Source of the DNA: CAYJXA01 sp964404595
GTDB taxonomy: Archaea; Nanobdellota; Nanobdellia; Woesearchaeales; GW2011-AR9
Direction: 5' to 3'
DNA length: 23,540 nt
Assembly: GCA_964404595.1 (NCBI GenBank)
Contig: CAYOKQ010000019.1
Span: forward strand, 1 to 23,540
Of the stretch, positions 13,969 through 23,500 are shown in pieces. Every line of letters begins with the position of its first letter. Positions within the stretch are counted from its first letter, which is position 1. The notes under the pieces were generated by a model. That model worked only from the letters and a program-made list of their open reading frames with translations, was not told where the DNA came from and did no database searches. A program made the position numbers and the translations under genes.

Positions 13969-15258
13969 ATGAAACGTTCTGACGAAGCTCTGCCTGAATA
14001 TAGCAGCACACGAGATAAAGGAAGCGCAGACACGGCGCTCAGAGCGTATTTTCGCGCTATTGCCAAGTACAACAACATTCGCCATGAAGCGCATGTGGAG
14101 ATGGCCAAAGGGATACAGGAAGCGAGGGCACAGATAATTTATGTGTGCATGCATGATGGGCAGCAATTAAGTTATCGTGCAATAAACTCACTGGAAGCCC
14201 GTGTAAAAGCTGACAGTGGTTTTGCATCCAAAGTTTTGGATCTGGGGAAAAAAAATAATGATCAGGAGAATCATGCAGCTTTGAAAAAATTTTATAGAAG
14301 CCTCGCTCATTTACGAAAGTTAGAAAGGCGGGTACAATCAGCCTCGGCACAATCTGTAAAAGAGCATTATTTACAACAAGGTGTATCAATTTCAAGTCAA
14401 ATCCCGCTGTACATGGCTGGATGGGATTATCTGGCAGAAAAAATGATGGGCCGCAATGGACGCACCGAGCAGGAAGTGGCTTTAATCCAAAAAATAGAGC
14501 CTTTTTTACGGCAAGCATTTTCTGATTACATCAAACATCGTAACCGCCTCTGCGAGTCAAACTTACGTTTAACCATTTCTATTGCCCGGCGATATCAGAA
14601 TCGGGGCTTGGCGCTTGCTGATTTGATTTCGGAAGGGAACCTAGGCTTATTGCGAGGAGCTGAGCGATATGATTACAAAAAGGGTTACAAATTTTCAACC
14701 TATGCCACGTGGTGGATCATACATGCTGTCCAACGATCACTTTCAGACAAAGTCAGGACAGTGAGGATGCCGGCGCATATGATTCATTCTTTCAGAGAGT
14801 TAAGCAAAACACAACGTATCCTGACGAGCAAGTTAGGCCGACTCCCAACAGAAGAGGAGGTGTCTAAAAATATGGGTGTTTCTGTAGAAAAAGTAAGAAG
14901 TCTTAAGCGTGCTAGTCTGATCGAGCCGCTATCACTTGATCGAGCAGTCTCAGAACACGATAATCGGACGGCAGTAGATTTTGTCGAGGATACCTGTATC
15001 TTGGCTGCGGGAAAGGTGGAAGCGGATGATACTCATAAAGTTTTACATAGGGGATTGGAGATTCTCAAACCTATCGAGGCAGATATCCTCCGGCAGCGCT
15101 TTGGGTTAGAAAGCGTTTTGGGTTTAGGCGGTGAGGAAATGACGCTTAAAGAGATTGGGGAAAAGTATCATCTTAGTCGGGAACGGGTACGTCAAATCCA
15201 AAATAAAGCTTTGAAAAAGATGAGGCATTACATGATCAGACAGGAAATTTCTGAGTAA
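13969..15258 (+). CDS. Bacterial-type RNA polymerase sigma-70 family factor (first copy)
   Basis: A 429-residue protein with all major sigma-70 regions. Region 1.2-like sequence is at about 20-55 (ADTALRAYFRAIA...HVEMAKGIQEA). A helical spacer follows at about 56-190. Region 2 starts at N198 with NLRLTISIARRYQNRG, continues through ISEGNLGLLRGAERYDYKKG, and includes the FSTYATWW melting and -10 segment (W248, W249) and VRTVRMPAHMI. Region 3 follows at about 265-345 (LGRLPTEEEVSKNMGVS). Region 4 spans about 355-425, with its helix-turn-helix in LSRERVRQIQNKALKKM. This is the layout of a primary-type sigma without the long acidic region 1.1. Sigma factors direct bacterial RNA polymerase to promoters, whereas archaea use TBP and TFB. 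The residue matching E. coli Q437 is H252 and that matching T440 is Q255. It has a paralogue immediately downstream. Confidence 0.9.
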   Translation: MKRSDEALPEYSSTRDKGSADTALRAYFRAIAKYNNIRHEAHVEMAKGIQEARAQIIYVCMHDGQQLSYRAINSLEARVKADSGFASKVLDLGKKNNDQENHAALKKFYRSLAHLRKLERRVQSASAQSVKEHYLQQGVSISSQIPLYMAGWDYLAEKMMGRNGRTEQEVALIQKIEPFLRQAFSDYIKHRNRLCESNLRLTISIARRYQNRGLALADLISEGNLGLLRGAERYDYKKGYKFSTYATWWIIHAVQRSLSDKVRTVRMPAHMIHSFRELSKTQRILTSKLGRLPTEEEVSKNMGVSVEKVRSLKRASLIEPLSLDRAVSEHDNRTAVDFVEDTCILAAGKVEADDTHKVLHRGLEILKPIEADILRQRFGLESVLGLGGEEMTLKEIGEKYHLSRERVRQIQNKALKKMRHYMIRQEISE

Positions 15259-15275
15259 TGCTTAAGTAATGCTTA
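15254..15275 (+). repeat. Tandem 11-bp direct repeat abutting the second sigma TATA box
   Basis: AGTAATGCTTA occurs twice in perfect tandem, at 15254-15264 and 15265-15275. The first copy contains the stop codon of the first sigma gene and the second runs into the TATA box. It is a possible operator or the trace of a small duplication. Confidence 0.75.
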
Positions 15276-15281
15276 TAAATA
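15273..15281 (+). promoter_or_regulatory. Archaeal TATA box for the second sigma factor
   Basis: TTATAAATA is centred 26 nt upstream of the ATG at 15303, again with no ribosome binding site. It is flanked by GCTT and AAGC and overlaps the end of the 11-bp tandem repeat. Confidence 0.65.
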
Positions 15282-15302
15282 AAGCATCTTCTGCCGATTT
15301 TT

Positions 15303-16739
15303 ATGGTATATCCATCTAAAGATGATCCAGATTATAGAGTTGATGATTTTGAATTTATTTCGGATGATTTTTCAGGATCAAACGAAGAGCCACAGCTACA
15401 ATATACCCAACCAGAGGCGCCAGAGCAGGAATATCTGCCAGCTGCAGATACACAGTCGCTTTATAGCATAAAGCAGCCGGCTGATAGTCTCATTACGGAT
15501 TATCTGCGCAGGGCAGGGGCTTTATCCAACATTGATAAATCTGCTCACCTTGAAATGTCTAAAAAAATAGAGGCCGCCAAGGAGGGAATCATCCGATCCT
15601 GTTTTTATGATGCATACTTACTTGCATATCCGGCTCTATTTCGTTTTGTAGATTATAAAATGGAAGCTGATAGTCCCAAAGAATTTTTCGAATCATCTTT
15701 AGAGGATGAAATTAACGCTTTCAGTAAAAATTCTGTGTCTGCTGCCATTAAAAAATTGAAATCACTTGACAGTAAAATCAGCAATTTTGGCGTTGTAATG
15801 ACGCAAAGGCGAAGAAATACGCTCGAAAGCTATCTTCAAGAAGGTGTAAACATTGCCAAAGAAATGTCGCTGCCTATGGGAGATTGGAAGTCTATTTGTG
15901 ATCTTATTACTTCTGATAAACTTAAGGCCGTTGTGTATAAGCGGGGAATCAATGCTCAAGAATTGAGGCAGATGCAGCAATCTATTTTGAAAGCATCAAC
16001 TTTATATAACCAGTCCTTGAAAGATTTTATTCAAGCAAATTTACTTCTGGTAGTCTCTATCGCAAAGAAATATCAGCACCGAGGATTAGAATTCATGGAA
16101 TTAATCCAAGAGGGTTACTTTGGATTAGAAAAAGGTGCAGAAAGATTCGATCATAAACGTGGAAATGCTTTTTCTACCTATGCTTCATGGTGGATTCGCC
16201 AAAGTATCCAGCGTGCTTTGGCTGATAAAGGAAAAAACATTCGCCTGCCCGTTCATGTCATTGCCAGTTTGCACCAGTTAGAACAAACCAACAGCCGTCT
16301 TACTCTTACTTTAGGTCGGGAACCAACGGATGAGGAAGTGGCCAAGAGCATGGAAATTTCTGTAAATGAACTGGAAAGATTACGCACCGTCAGTAAAATA
16401 CAGGCAGATAGTATTCTAGACGAGCAAGCGGGATCAGAAAATAAATATCTGCATGTCGACACGGTTGCATCAGATAGAACGTCAGCAATAGACAAGATAT
16501 ACTTAAATCAGATGAAAAAGGAAATATCCATGGCATTAAGTACGCTCACCCCCCAGGAGGCAAGTTATATTAAACTCCATTTTGGATTAGAAGGAAAAAT
16601 AGAAAGGAATATGCAGGAAATTGGTGATGAGGAAGGCATTACCCGTCAGATGGTAGGGAAGGTCAAGGATCGAGCTCTTCAAAAATTAAGGCAATATTTG
16701 ACAAACAAAGGATTAAACGACCGGATGGAAATCTTTTAA
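15303..16739 (+). CDS. Bacterial-type RNA polymerase sigma-70 family factor (second copy)
   Basis: A 478-residue paralogue of the preceding sigma factor. The N-terminal 50 residues are strongly acidic, like region 1.1. Region 1.2 is at about 60-95 (SLITDYLRRAGALSNIDKS). A spacer to about 235 shares motifs with the first copy (LQ-E/Q-GV-I and MxxW). Region 2 begins at N246 with NLLLVVSIAKKYQHRGLEF and includes IQEGYFGLEKGAERFDHKRG, FSTYASWWIRQSIQRALADK (W296, W297) and IRLPVHVIASL, very close to E. coli sigma-70 region 2.4. Region 3 contains LGREPTDEEVAKSM. Region 4 is TPQEASYIKLHFGLEG...ITRQMVGKVKDRALQKLRQYL; its recognition helix is less canonical than in the first copy (the RERVRQI pattern is lost). 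The residue matching E. coli Q437 is kept (Q300) and that matching T440 is Q303. The two probably have different promoter preferences. Confidence 0.9.
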   Translation: MVYPSKDDPDYRVDDFEFISDDFSGSNEEPQLQYTQPEAPEQEYLPAADTQSLYSIKQPADSLITDYLRRAGALSNIDKSAHLEMSKKIEAAKEGIIRSCFYDAYLLAYPALFRFVDYKMEADSPKEFFESSLEDEINAFSKNSVSAAIKKLKSLDSKISNFGVVMTQRRRNTLESYLQEGVNIAKEMSLPMGDWKSICDLITSDKLKAVVYKRGINAQELRQMQQSILKASTLYNQSLKDFIQANLLLVVSIAKKYQHRGLEFMELIQEGYFGLEKGAERFDHKRGNAFSTYASWWIRQSIQRALADKGKNIRLPVHVIASLHQLEQTNSRLTLTLGREPTDEEVAKSMEISVNELERLRTVSKIQADSILDEQAGSENKYLHVDTVASDRTSAIDKIYLNQMKKEISMALSTLTPQEASYIKLHFGLEGKIERNMQEIGDEEGITRQMVGKVKDRALQKLRQYLTNKGLNDRMEIF

Positions 16740-16748
16740 CACCATAAG

Positions 16749-16757
16749 TTTTAAAAA
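16749..16757 (+). promoter_or_regulatory. TATA box for cdc48
   Basis: TTTTAAAAA is centred 28 nt before the ATG at 16781, with no ribosome binding site between. This fits a leaderless transcript that would also carry the lipoprotein gene downstream. Confidence 0.55.
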
Positions 16758-16780
16758 GAAGCGGTTCTGGTAGATTTTAT

Positions 16781-19078
16781 ATGGAAGCACCTAAAGAGAT
16801 CAAAGAGATTAAGCTTAAAGTCATGGAAGCAGTGCAGGATGATGTCAATAAAGGCATCGTTAAAATAGATTCTAATTTCATGAAACAAATAGGTGTAAAT
16901 CCAGGAGATATCGTTGAAATTAAAGGAGAGAGGGGCACTGCTGCAATCGTCGATCGTGCCTATCCAGGAGACATAGGCCTTAATATCGTCAGGATGGATG
17001 GAAACATCCGCCGAAATGCCCGCACCTCCATCGGGGAGATGGTAAGCATTACAAAAGCTGACGTGAAAGTTGCCAAAAAAATTTCCATTGCGCCGGCGAC
17101 AAAAGGAGTTATGATTAAAATCTCTCCGCACCTGTTTAAACAGGGATTACTGGGAAAGGCGCTGGTGAAAGGAGATATCGTATCACTTGGCCGAGCCAGA
17201 AGAACGTACCAAAACCGCGATGTCGGAGATATATTTGCGATGATGGAAGAGCAATTTGCCGGGTTCGGACTAGGAGATTTCAAATTCGTGGTCATCGATA
17301 CCTTTCCCAAAAAACAAGCGGTCGTGGTAACTCAGGAGACGGAAGTTGATTTCAATCCGCAGGCAGTGGAATTAAAAGAGGAAGAAGGCCTGGGCTTGGG
17401 TATAAATTATGAAGACATCGGCGGCTTGGGAGAAGAGATCAAAAAAGTGCGTGAGATGGTGGAACTGCCACTCAAGCATCCAGAAATTTTCACTAAATTA
17501 GGAATTGAAGCGCCTAAAGGAGTTCTGCTTCATGGGCCTCCGGGCACGGGCAAAACTTTGCTGGCAAAAGCAGTTGCGAGCGAAACAAATTCTCATTTTA
17601 TCTTAATTAATGGGCCGGAAGTTATCAGCAAATGGTATGGGGAATCAGAACAAAACTTGCGTAAGAAATTTGAAGAAGCAGAACAAAATGCACCTTCGAT
17701 TGTTTTCTTTGATGAGATTGATGCTATCGCCAGTAAGCGAGAGGAAGCGCGAGGTGACGTGGAAAAAAGAGTGGTGGCGCAAATGCTGGCTTTGATGGAC
17801 GGCTTGAAAAATCGCGGTAAAGTCATTGTCATTGCTGCTACTAACATGCCGCAGTTACTTGATCCGGCGTTACGCCGCCCCGGGCGCTTTGATCGTGAGA
17901 TTGAAATAGGAGTTCCCAGCAAGGAAGGGCGGCTGGAAATCTTGAAAATCCATACGAGGAATATGCCGCTGGCAAAAAATGTTAATCTGAAAGATGTTGC
18001 GAGAATAACCCATGGTTTTGTAGGCGCTGATCTCAATGCGCTGGCTAAAGAAGCTGCGATGATCGTATTACGCCGAATTTTGCCCGATCTGAAAGTTGAA
18101 GGCATTGAAGAAGATCAGCCCATTCCCCAGGAAATTTTAGAAAAAATAATGATTACACAGAAAGATTTCCTCGATGCATTGAAGGTAGTTCGCCCCAGCG
18201 CCATGCGCGAAGTGCTGGTGGAAACTCCCGATGTTGGCTGGGATGATGTGGGGGGCCTGCCGGAGATTAAAGATAAATTAAAAGAAGCAGTGGAATGGCC
18301 CTTGCAAAAACCAGAAGTATTCAAGCGCATGGGCATACGGCCGCCACGTGGAATCTTATTATACGGGCCTCCTGGTACTGGAAAGACCTTGCTGGCAAAA
18401 GCAGTTGCCAAGGAAAGTGAAGCTAATTTTATTTTAGTGAATGGTCCTAGCTTGTTAAGTAAATGGGTCGGAGAATCGGAGAAGGCAGTCAGGGAGATAT
18501 TCCGCAAAGCGCGGCAGACTGCACCTACTATTTTATTCTTTGATGAGATTGATGCGCTGGTTCCTCGGCGGGGAAGCGGCGAGGATGGCCGTGCCTCTGA
18601 ACGCGTGGTTAACCAGGTATTGACGGAAATGGATGGCTTGGAAACTCTGCAAGATGTCGTGGTCATCGGTGCAACTAACCGACCTGACATTGTTGATCCA
18701 GCTTTACTGCGTCCGGGGCGGTTTGACCGAATTATATTTACTCCGGTACCCGATGCTGATGGACGGGCGCAAATTTTTGAAATTTATCTGAAGAAAATGC
18801 CGCTCGCTGCTAATGTAAAGGCAAAGGAATTAGCCCAGCTTGCCGATGGTTACGTGGGGGCAGATATTGAAGGGATCTGCCGGGAAGCGGCCATGATTGC
18901 ACTTCGTGAGGATATCAAAGCCAAAGAAATTACCCGGGAGCATTTCCTGAGAGCGATGGAAACGATAAAGCCCTCGGTCGATAAAGAAATCGAAGAAAAA
19001 TATAAAGAGTTGCAGGATTATTTTACTACTGCAAGAGCAAAGCAAATTAAAGAAGAAAAAGTTGCTTACGTGGGTTAG
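16781..19078 (+). CDS. cdc48: Cdc48/VCP-type AAA+ ATPase
   Basis: A 765-residue ATPase with the full Cdc48 plan: a double-psi barrel and beta N-terminal substrate domain (about 5-195), D1 and D2. D1 has Walker A GPPGTGKT at 252-259 and Walker B FFDEID with D311-E312. D2 has Walker A at 529-536 and Walker B FFDEID with D588-E589. Both carry RRPGRFDR or LRPGRFDR second-region-of-homology segments with arginine fingers, so both rings should hydrolyse ATP. These hexameric unfoldases extract and unfold proteins and can feed the archaeal proteasome. The length is close to the archaeal norm of 730-760. The C-terminus ends VAYVG: an aromatic near the end, but one residue off a strict hydrophobic-Tyr-X proteasome-docking tail. 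It is a highly conserved housekeeping archaeal marker. The lipoprotein gene starts 2 bp after its stop. Confidence 0.96.
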   Translation: MEAPKEIKEIKLKVMEAVQDDVNKGIVKIDSNFMKQIGVNPGDIVEIKGERGTAAIVDRAYPGDIGLNIVRMDGNIRRNARTSIGEMVSITKADVKVAKKISIAPATKGVMIKISPHLFKQGLLGKALVKGDIVSLGRARRTYQNRDVGDIFAMMEEQFAGFGLGDFKFVVIDTFPKKQAVVVTQETEVDFNPQAVELKEEEGLGLGINYEDIGGLGEEIKKVREMVELPLKHPEIFTKLGIEAPKGVLLHGPPGTGKTLLAKAVASETNSHFILINGPEVISKWYGESEQNLRKKFEEAEQNAPSIVFFDEIDAIASKREEARGDVEKRVVAQMLALMDGLKNRGKVIVIAATNMPQLLDPALRRPGRFDREIEIGVPSKEGRLEILKIHTRNMPLAKNVNLKDVARITHGFVGADLNALAKEAAMIVLRRILPDLKVEGIEEDQPIPQEILEKIMITQKDFLDALKVVRPSAMREVLVETPDVGWDDVGGLPEIKDKLKEAVEWPLQKPEVFKRMGIRPPRGILLYGPPGTGKTLLAKAVAKESEANFILVNGPSLLSKWVGESEKAVREIFRKARQTAPTILFFDEIDALVPRRGSGEDGRASERVVNQVLTEMDGLETLQDVVVIGATNRPDIVDPALLRPGRFDRIIFTPVPDADGRAQIFEIYLKKMPLAANVKAKELAQLADGYVGADIEGICREAAMIALREDIKAKEITREHFLRAMETIKPSVDKEIEEKYKELQDYFTTARAKQIKEEKVAYVG

Positions 19079-19080
19079 GC

Positions 19081-20319
<1,239 letters not shown>

Positions 20320-20320
20320 G

Positions 20321-20330
20321 TTTTCTTTTT
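20321..20330 (+). terminator. T-rich archaeal-type terminator
   Basis: TTTTCTTTTT directly follows the lipoprotein stop, with no hairpin. Archaeal RNA polymerase often terminates at such T tracts. It precedes the TATA box of the next gene. Confidence 0.45.
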
Positions 20331-20333
20331 CGG

Positions 20334-20345
20334 TATATTTAAAAA
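20334..20345 (+). promoter_or_regulatory. TATA box for the large surface protein
   Basis: TATATTTAAAAA lies 26-37 nt upstream of the ATG at 20371, and no ribosome binding site is seen. It fits a leaderless or very short-leader transcript. Confidence 0.55.
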
Positions 20346-20370
20346 TCTGGATTTTTTCTATACAAAAGTC

Positions 20371-23300
20371 ATGGAATTAGAAAAAAGAGGGAGATCATTT
20401 GTATTAGGTACTATATTAATTCTAATAGGCTTGGCTTTATTTTTTATTGCTTATAATGAAATGGGGGTAACCGGGGCTTTCATTGGAACGCTTAATTCTG
20501 GCAACGCAAGCCAATGCGGAGGAATCGCTGCAAGTATTACTCTCACACGGAATGTGAACAGCACCGGCACATGCTTTGTGGTGAACGCAAGCAATATCGT
20601 TATTGATTGTCAAGGTTTCGAAATTAATTACTCCAGTGGTGGAACGTTGGGATACGGCATAAATATCACCGGTTTTGATAACGTGACCGTGAAAAATTGC
20701 ATCATTAAAGAAGGAACGAGCGTCGGTGATGCTAAGCATGGTATTTTTTTGCAAAACTTTGTCCATAATGTAACTATTATCAACAATACTATCACTATTA
20801 TTGGACAAGCCAATGCTTTACGCCTGTCTGATGGTTCCAGTTCAAATAATGTTAGCAGCAATACCATCATTATTCGAGGTGTAAGTTTTGGCATAAACGT
20901 AATGTCTGGCAATGACAATTTCTTATACTTTAATGCCATTCGTAGTACAAATGAATCAGAAAATATACGCGGGATTGCCCTTAGTAACTCCAGCGCTAAT
21001 ATAGTTTTAGCAAATAATATCACTTTGGAAGGTGGGGGAATCGGAATCAGGCTTGATACGATAAATGGTGACATTACTGAAAGAAACATTCTTTACAATA
21101 ATACTATTTTCGCTGCCAGTGGTTTTACTATTTTGGATGAGAGCAATGCGGCACATAATAATACACTTATATTCGAAAGCACGTATGGCAGCATTAATTG
21201 GACTTCCGGAAACCTCAGTTCTAACCTTTCTTTGCTGCCTGGCATATCTATTTTTGTTGAAAATAACACGTTGGGTGTTTTGGATAGTACCCATATGCTG
21301 GAATTGAACAAAACGGCAACTATCATTTTTAAAAATCAGGGATATTCGAATGAGCCTTTACTTCTGCGAGGCGGGATCCTTTGCAGCCGTACTATCAAGT
21401 GCAACGTTACCTACAATACAACTACCGGCACGCTTAATGCAAATATAACTTCATTTAGTAATTATACCACCCAAGAAAATTCAGCGCCTAATGTTACGAG
21501 CGCAGCACCGGCACTTAATTCTATTTTTAATACATCGCAGCTGATTGAACTGGGCATTAATGTTTCAGATGATAGTTTTACCAGTGTTGTGGTTGCCAAT
21601 ATCACCTATCCTAACAATTCTCAGTTTCAAGTTACACTTACCAACAGCTCGGGGCATCCTTGGCGCTTTAATGCGAGCTTGGAAATTCCCCGCTTAAATG
21701 GAAAGTACACTTTTATTTTTTCAGCGAATGATAGTTTGAATGTGCATAATACTTCCGTGACTTCTAATTTTACTGCTCTGCTCACGTGCGGAGAATTGGA
21801 TCAAAGTGTACATATGGCACAAAACGTGAGTTCGTCTGCAACTTGTTTTACTGTTAACGCCTCCCATATAGTTCTTGATTGCCAAGGTTATGAGATTAAT
21901 TATTCTACATCTGGAACTTTAGGATATGCTTTCAACAATACCGGATTTGACAATGTTACCATTAAAAATTGCGTGATTAAGGAAGGAACAAGTGCAACCG
22001 CAAGCAAACATGCAATTGTCTTTGACAATGATGCTCAAAATGGCACCGTCTTCAACAACACCGTCTTAAATACAGGATCAGATCCTACGTCTATTAAAAT
22101 TAGCATCAGATCAAACAATACCAACGTAAGTGCAAATATTCTCACGATAAGATCTGGCTTGGCCATTTCTATTACGCAGAGTTCCAATGCAAAGGTCTAT
22201 TTTAATCGAGTCCAGTCATATGGCGGATCGGCCACGACCGCAGGAGTTGGTTTATACGACGGGGCTCATGCTAATGTTATATTGGATAACAATATTACCA
22301 TAAATAATTCCGGTGCAGGTATACGATTTTTTAAGGTGAATGGTGGAGGATTTCAAGGGAATATTTTAGAAAATAACACTATTTTTGCAGTAAGTGATTT
22401 TTCTGTTCGAGATGATAGTGCCGCGAGCGATACAAATACACTTATTTACCGAGGAGGATATGGCTTTATTAATTGGACTAAAAGTAATCTGACCACTAAT
22501 CTTTCCTTGATCGTTGGCATAACCATTTTTCTTGAGCAAAATAAAGTTGGTCTTATTGATTCCGTCCACAGCTTGAATCTCAATAGTACTGCATCTCTGG
22601 TGATACAAAATTTAACGTATACTTCAACCCCGCAATTGCTTAAGAATGGCGTGCGGTGCGATGATTCGGCTTTGTGTACTATTAACTATAACAGCAATAC
22701 TGGCGTGCTTGCCGCAACAATAAGTTCTTTTAGCAATTATACAACGCAAGCATCCGCTGGTTCTTCCTCCGGCGGGGGAAGTCAAGGCGGTGGCACATGT
22801 CGGGGTACGTGGGAATGCAGTGAGTGGAGCGAATGTGATAGGGATTTCCTGCAGCGCAGAACCTGTAGTGGGGGCTGTGGATATCCTCCTGAGTTAGTGA
22901 GGCGATGCGAGCTGCCAGGTGGTGGGCACCCTCGTCAAGAACCAGAGTCTCCTGCTCAGAAAGATACCTCGGATGTTCAGGACGGACAAAGAGTATTTGG
23001 AACAGAGAATTTCGAGAGAGATAACGCTCTTGCAGGGAGTGCCTCTAATGTGATGCACAATTTGGAAAGGTATGTTCCCTCTGTAGTTGCTTTTGTGGCT
23101 TTGGCGGCTATTGTAGTGGCAAGCATTGGAATGATTTCGAAAAGCTTAGTTCCACCTTCTCTTGTGGACACATTGGAACATTGGCTCTCTTCTATGATTG
23201 CACAAGGGTATAGGCTCGATGAACTCTATTCTCAATTGGTTACGCACGGAATTGACGCGACGGTTATTCATTCAGCTTTGCAGAGAGTACAGGTTTATGC

Positions 23301-23472
23301 TCTGTTGGAAAAGAAAGGACTTTCAGGACGGCAAATTGCCACCATTAAATCCGACGTGCTGCGTGCCTGCAAAAAAGGGGAATCCTCTCAGAAAATAGTA
23401 CAAAGCATGGAGCTGCTGGGTATTCCCTCTGATATTGCACACAATTATGTGCTTACTTTTTACCAACGATAA
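20371..23472 (+). CDS. Large surface protein with two parallel beta-helix units and a thrombospondin-1-like module
   Basis: A 1033-residue membrane-attached surface protein. A hydrophobic segment at 10-28 is a signal peptide or anchor. Residues 49-368 and 473-793 are two homologous units of NosD-like parallel beta-helix repeats (short N-I-T-I-x-N-N-T rungs). Each opens with a cysteine, a (V/I)IDCQG(F/Y)EINYS motif, VT(V/I)KNC(I/V)IKEGTS, and closes with TSFSNYTTQ or SSFSNYTTQ. Residues 369-472 between them look like an Ig-like domain. A Gly/Ser linker leads to a Cys-rich module at 810-846 (TWECSEWSECDRDF..RRTCSGGCG) that resembles a thrombospondin type 1 repeat. A second membrane segment at about 903-923 is followed by a 110-residue basic, helical cytoplasmic tail. 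N-x-S/T sequons are very dense, pointing to N-glycosylation. Adhesion or carbohydrate binding is plausible; an enzymatic role is not shown. Confidence 0.82.
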   Translation: MELEKRGRSFVLGTILILIGLALFFIAYNEMGVTGAFIGTLNSGNASQCGGIAASITLTRNVNSTGTCFVVNASNIVIDCQGFEINYSSGGTLGYGINITGFDNVTVKNCIIKEGTSVGDAKHGIFLQNFVHNVTIINNTITIIGQANALRLSDGSSSNNVSSNTIIIRGVSFGINVMSGNDNFLYFNAIRSTNESENIRGIALSNSSANIVLANNITLEGGGIGIRLDTINGDITERNILYNNTIFAASGFTILDESNAAHNNTLIFESTYGSINWTSGNLSSNLSLLPGISIFVENNTLGVLDSTHMLELNKTATIIFKNQGYSNEPLLLRGGILCSRTIKCNVTYNTTTGTLNANITSFSNYTTQENSAPNVTSAAPALNSIFNTSQLIELGINVSDDSFTSVVVANITYPNNSQFQVTLTNSSGHPWRFNASLEIPRLNGKYTFIFSANDSLNVHNTSVTSNFTALLTCGELDQSVHMAQNVSSSATCFTVNASHIVLDCQGYEINYSTSGTLGYAFNNTGFDNVTIKNCVIKEGTSATASKHAIVFDNDAQNGTVFNNTVLNTGSDPTSIKISIRSNNTNVSANILTIRSGLAISITQSSNAKVYFNRVQSYGGSATTAGVGLYDGAHANVILDNNITINNSGAGIRFFKVNGGGFQGNILENNTIFAVSDFSVRDDSAASDTNTLIYRGGYGFINWTKSNLTTNLSLIVGITIFLEQNKVGLIDSVHSLNLNSTASLVIQNLTYTSTPQLLKNGVRCDDSALCTINYNSNTGVLAATISSFSNYTTQASAGSSSGGGSQGGGTCRGTWECSEWSECDRDFLQRRTCSGGCGYPPELVRRCELPGGGHPRQEPESPAQKDTSDVQDGQRVFGTENFERDNALAGSASNVMHNLERYVPSVVAFVALAAIVVASIGMISKSLVPPSLVDTLEHWLSSMIAQGYRLDELYSQLVTHGIDATVIHSALQRVQVYALLEKKGLSGRQIATIKSDVLRACKKGESSQKIVQSMELLGIPSDIAHNYVLTFYQR
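20515..21474 (+). repeat. Internal duplication unit 1 of the surface protein
   Basis: Codes for residues 49-368, the first beta-helix unit. It is collinear at protein level with unit 2 at 21787-22749, including shared IDCQG, IKEGTS and SNYTTQ motifs and near-equal length (320 and 321 residues). Confidence 0.8.
21787..22749 (+). repeat. Internal duplication unit 2 of the surface protein
   Basis: Codes for residues 473-793, the second beta-helix unit. Clear divergence from unit 1 at DNA and protein level indicates an old duplication kept by selection. Confidence 0.8.
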
Positions 23473-23500
23473 GTATTTTGTGGAAGGCACTATCCAAAAA

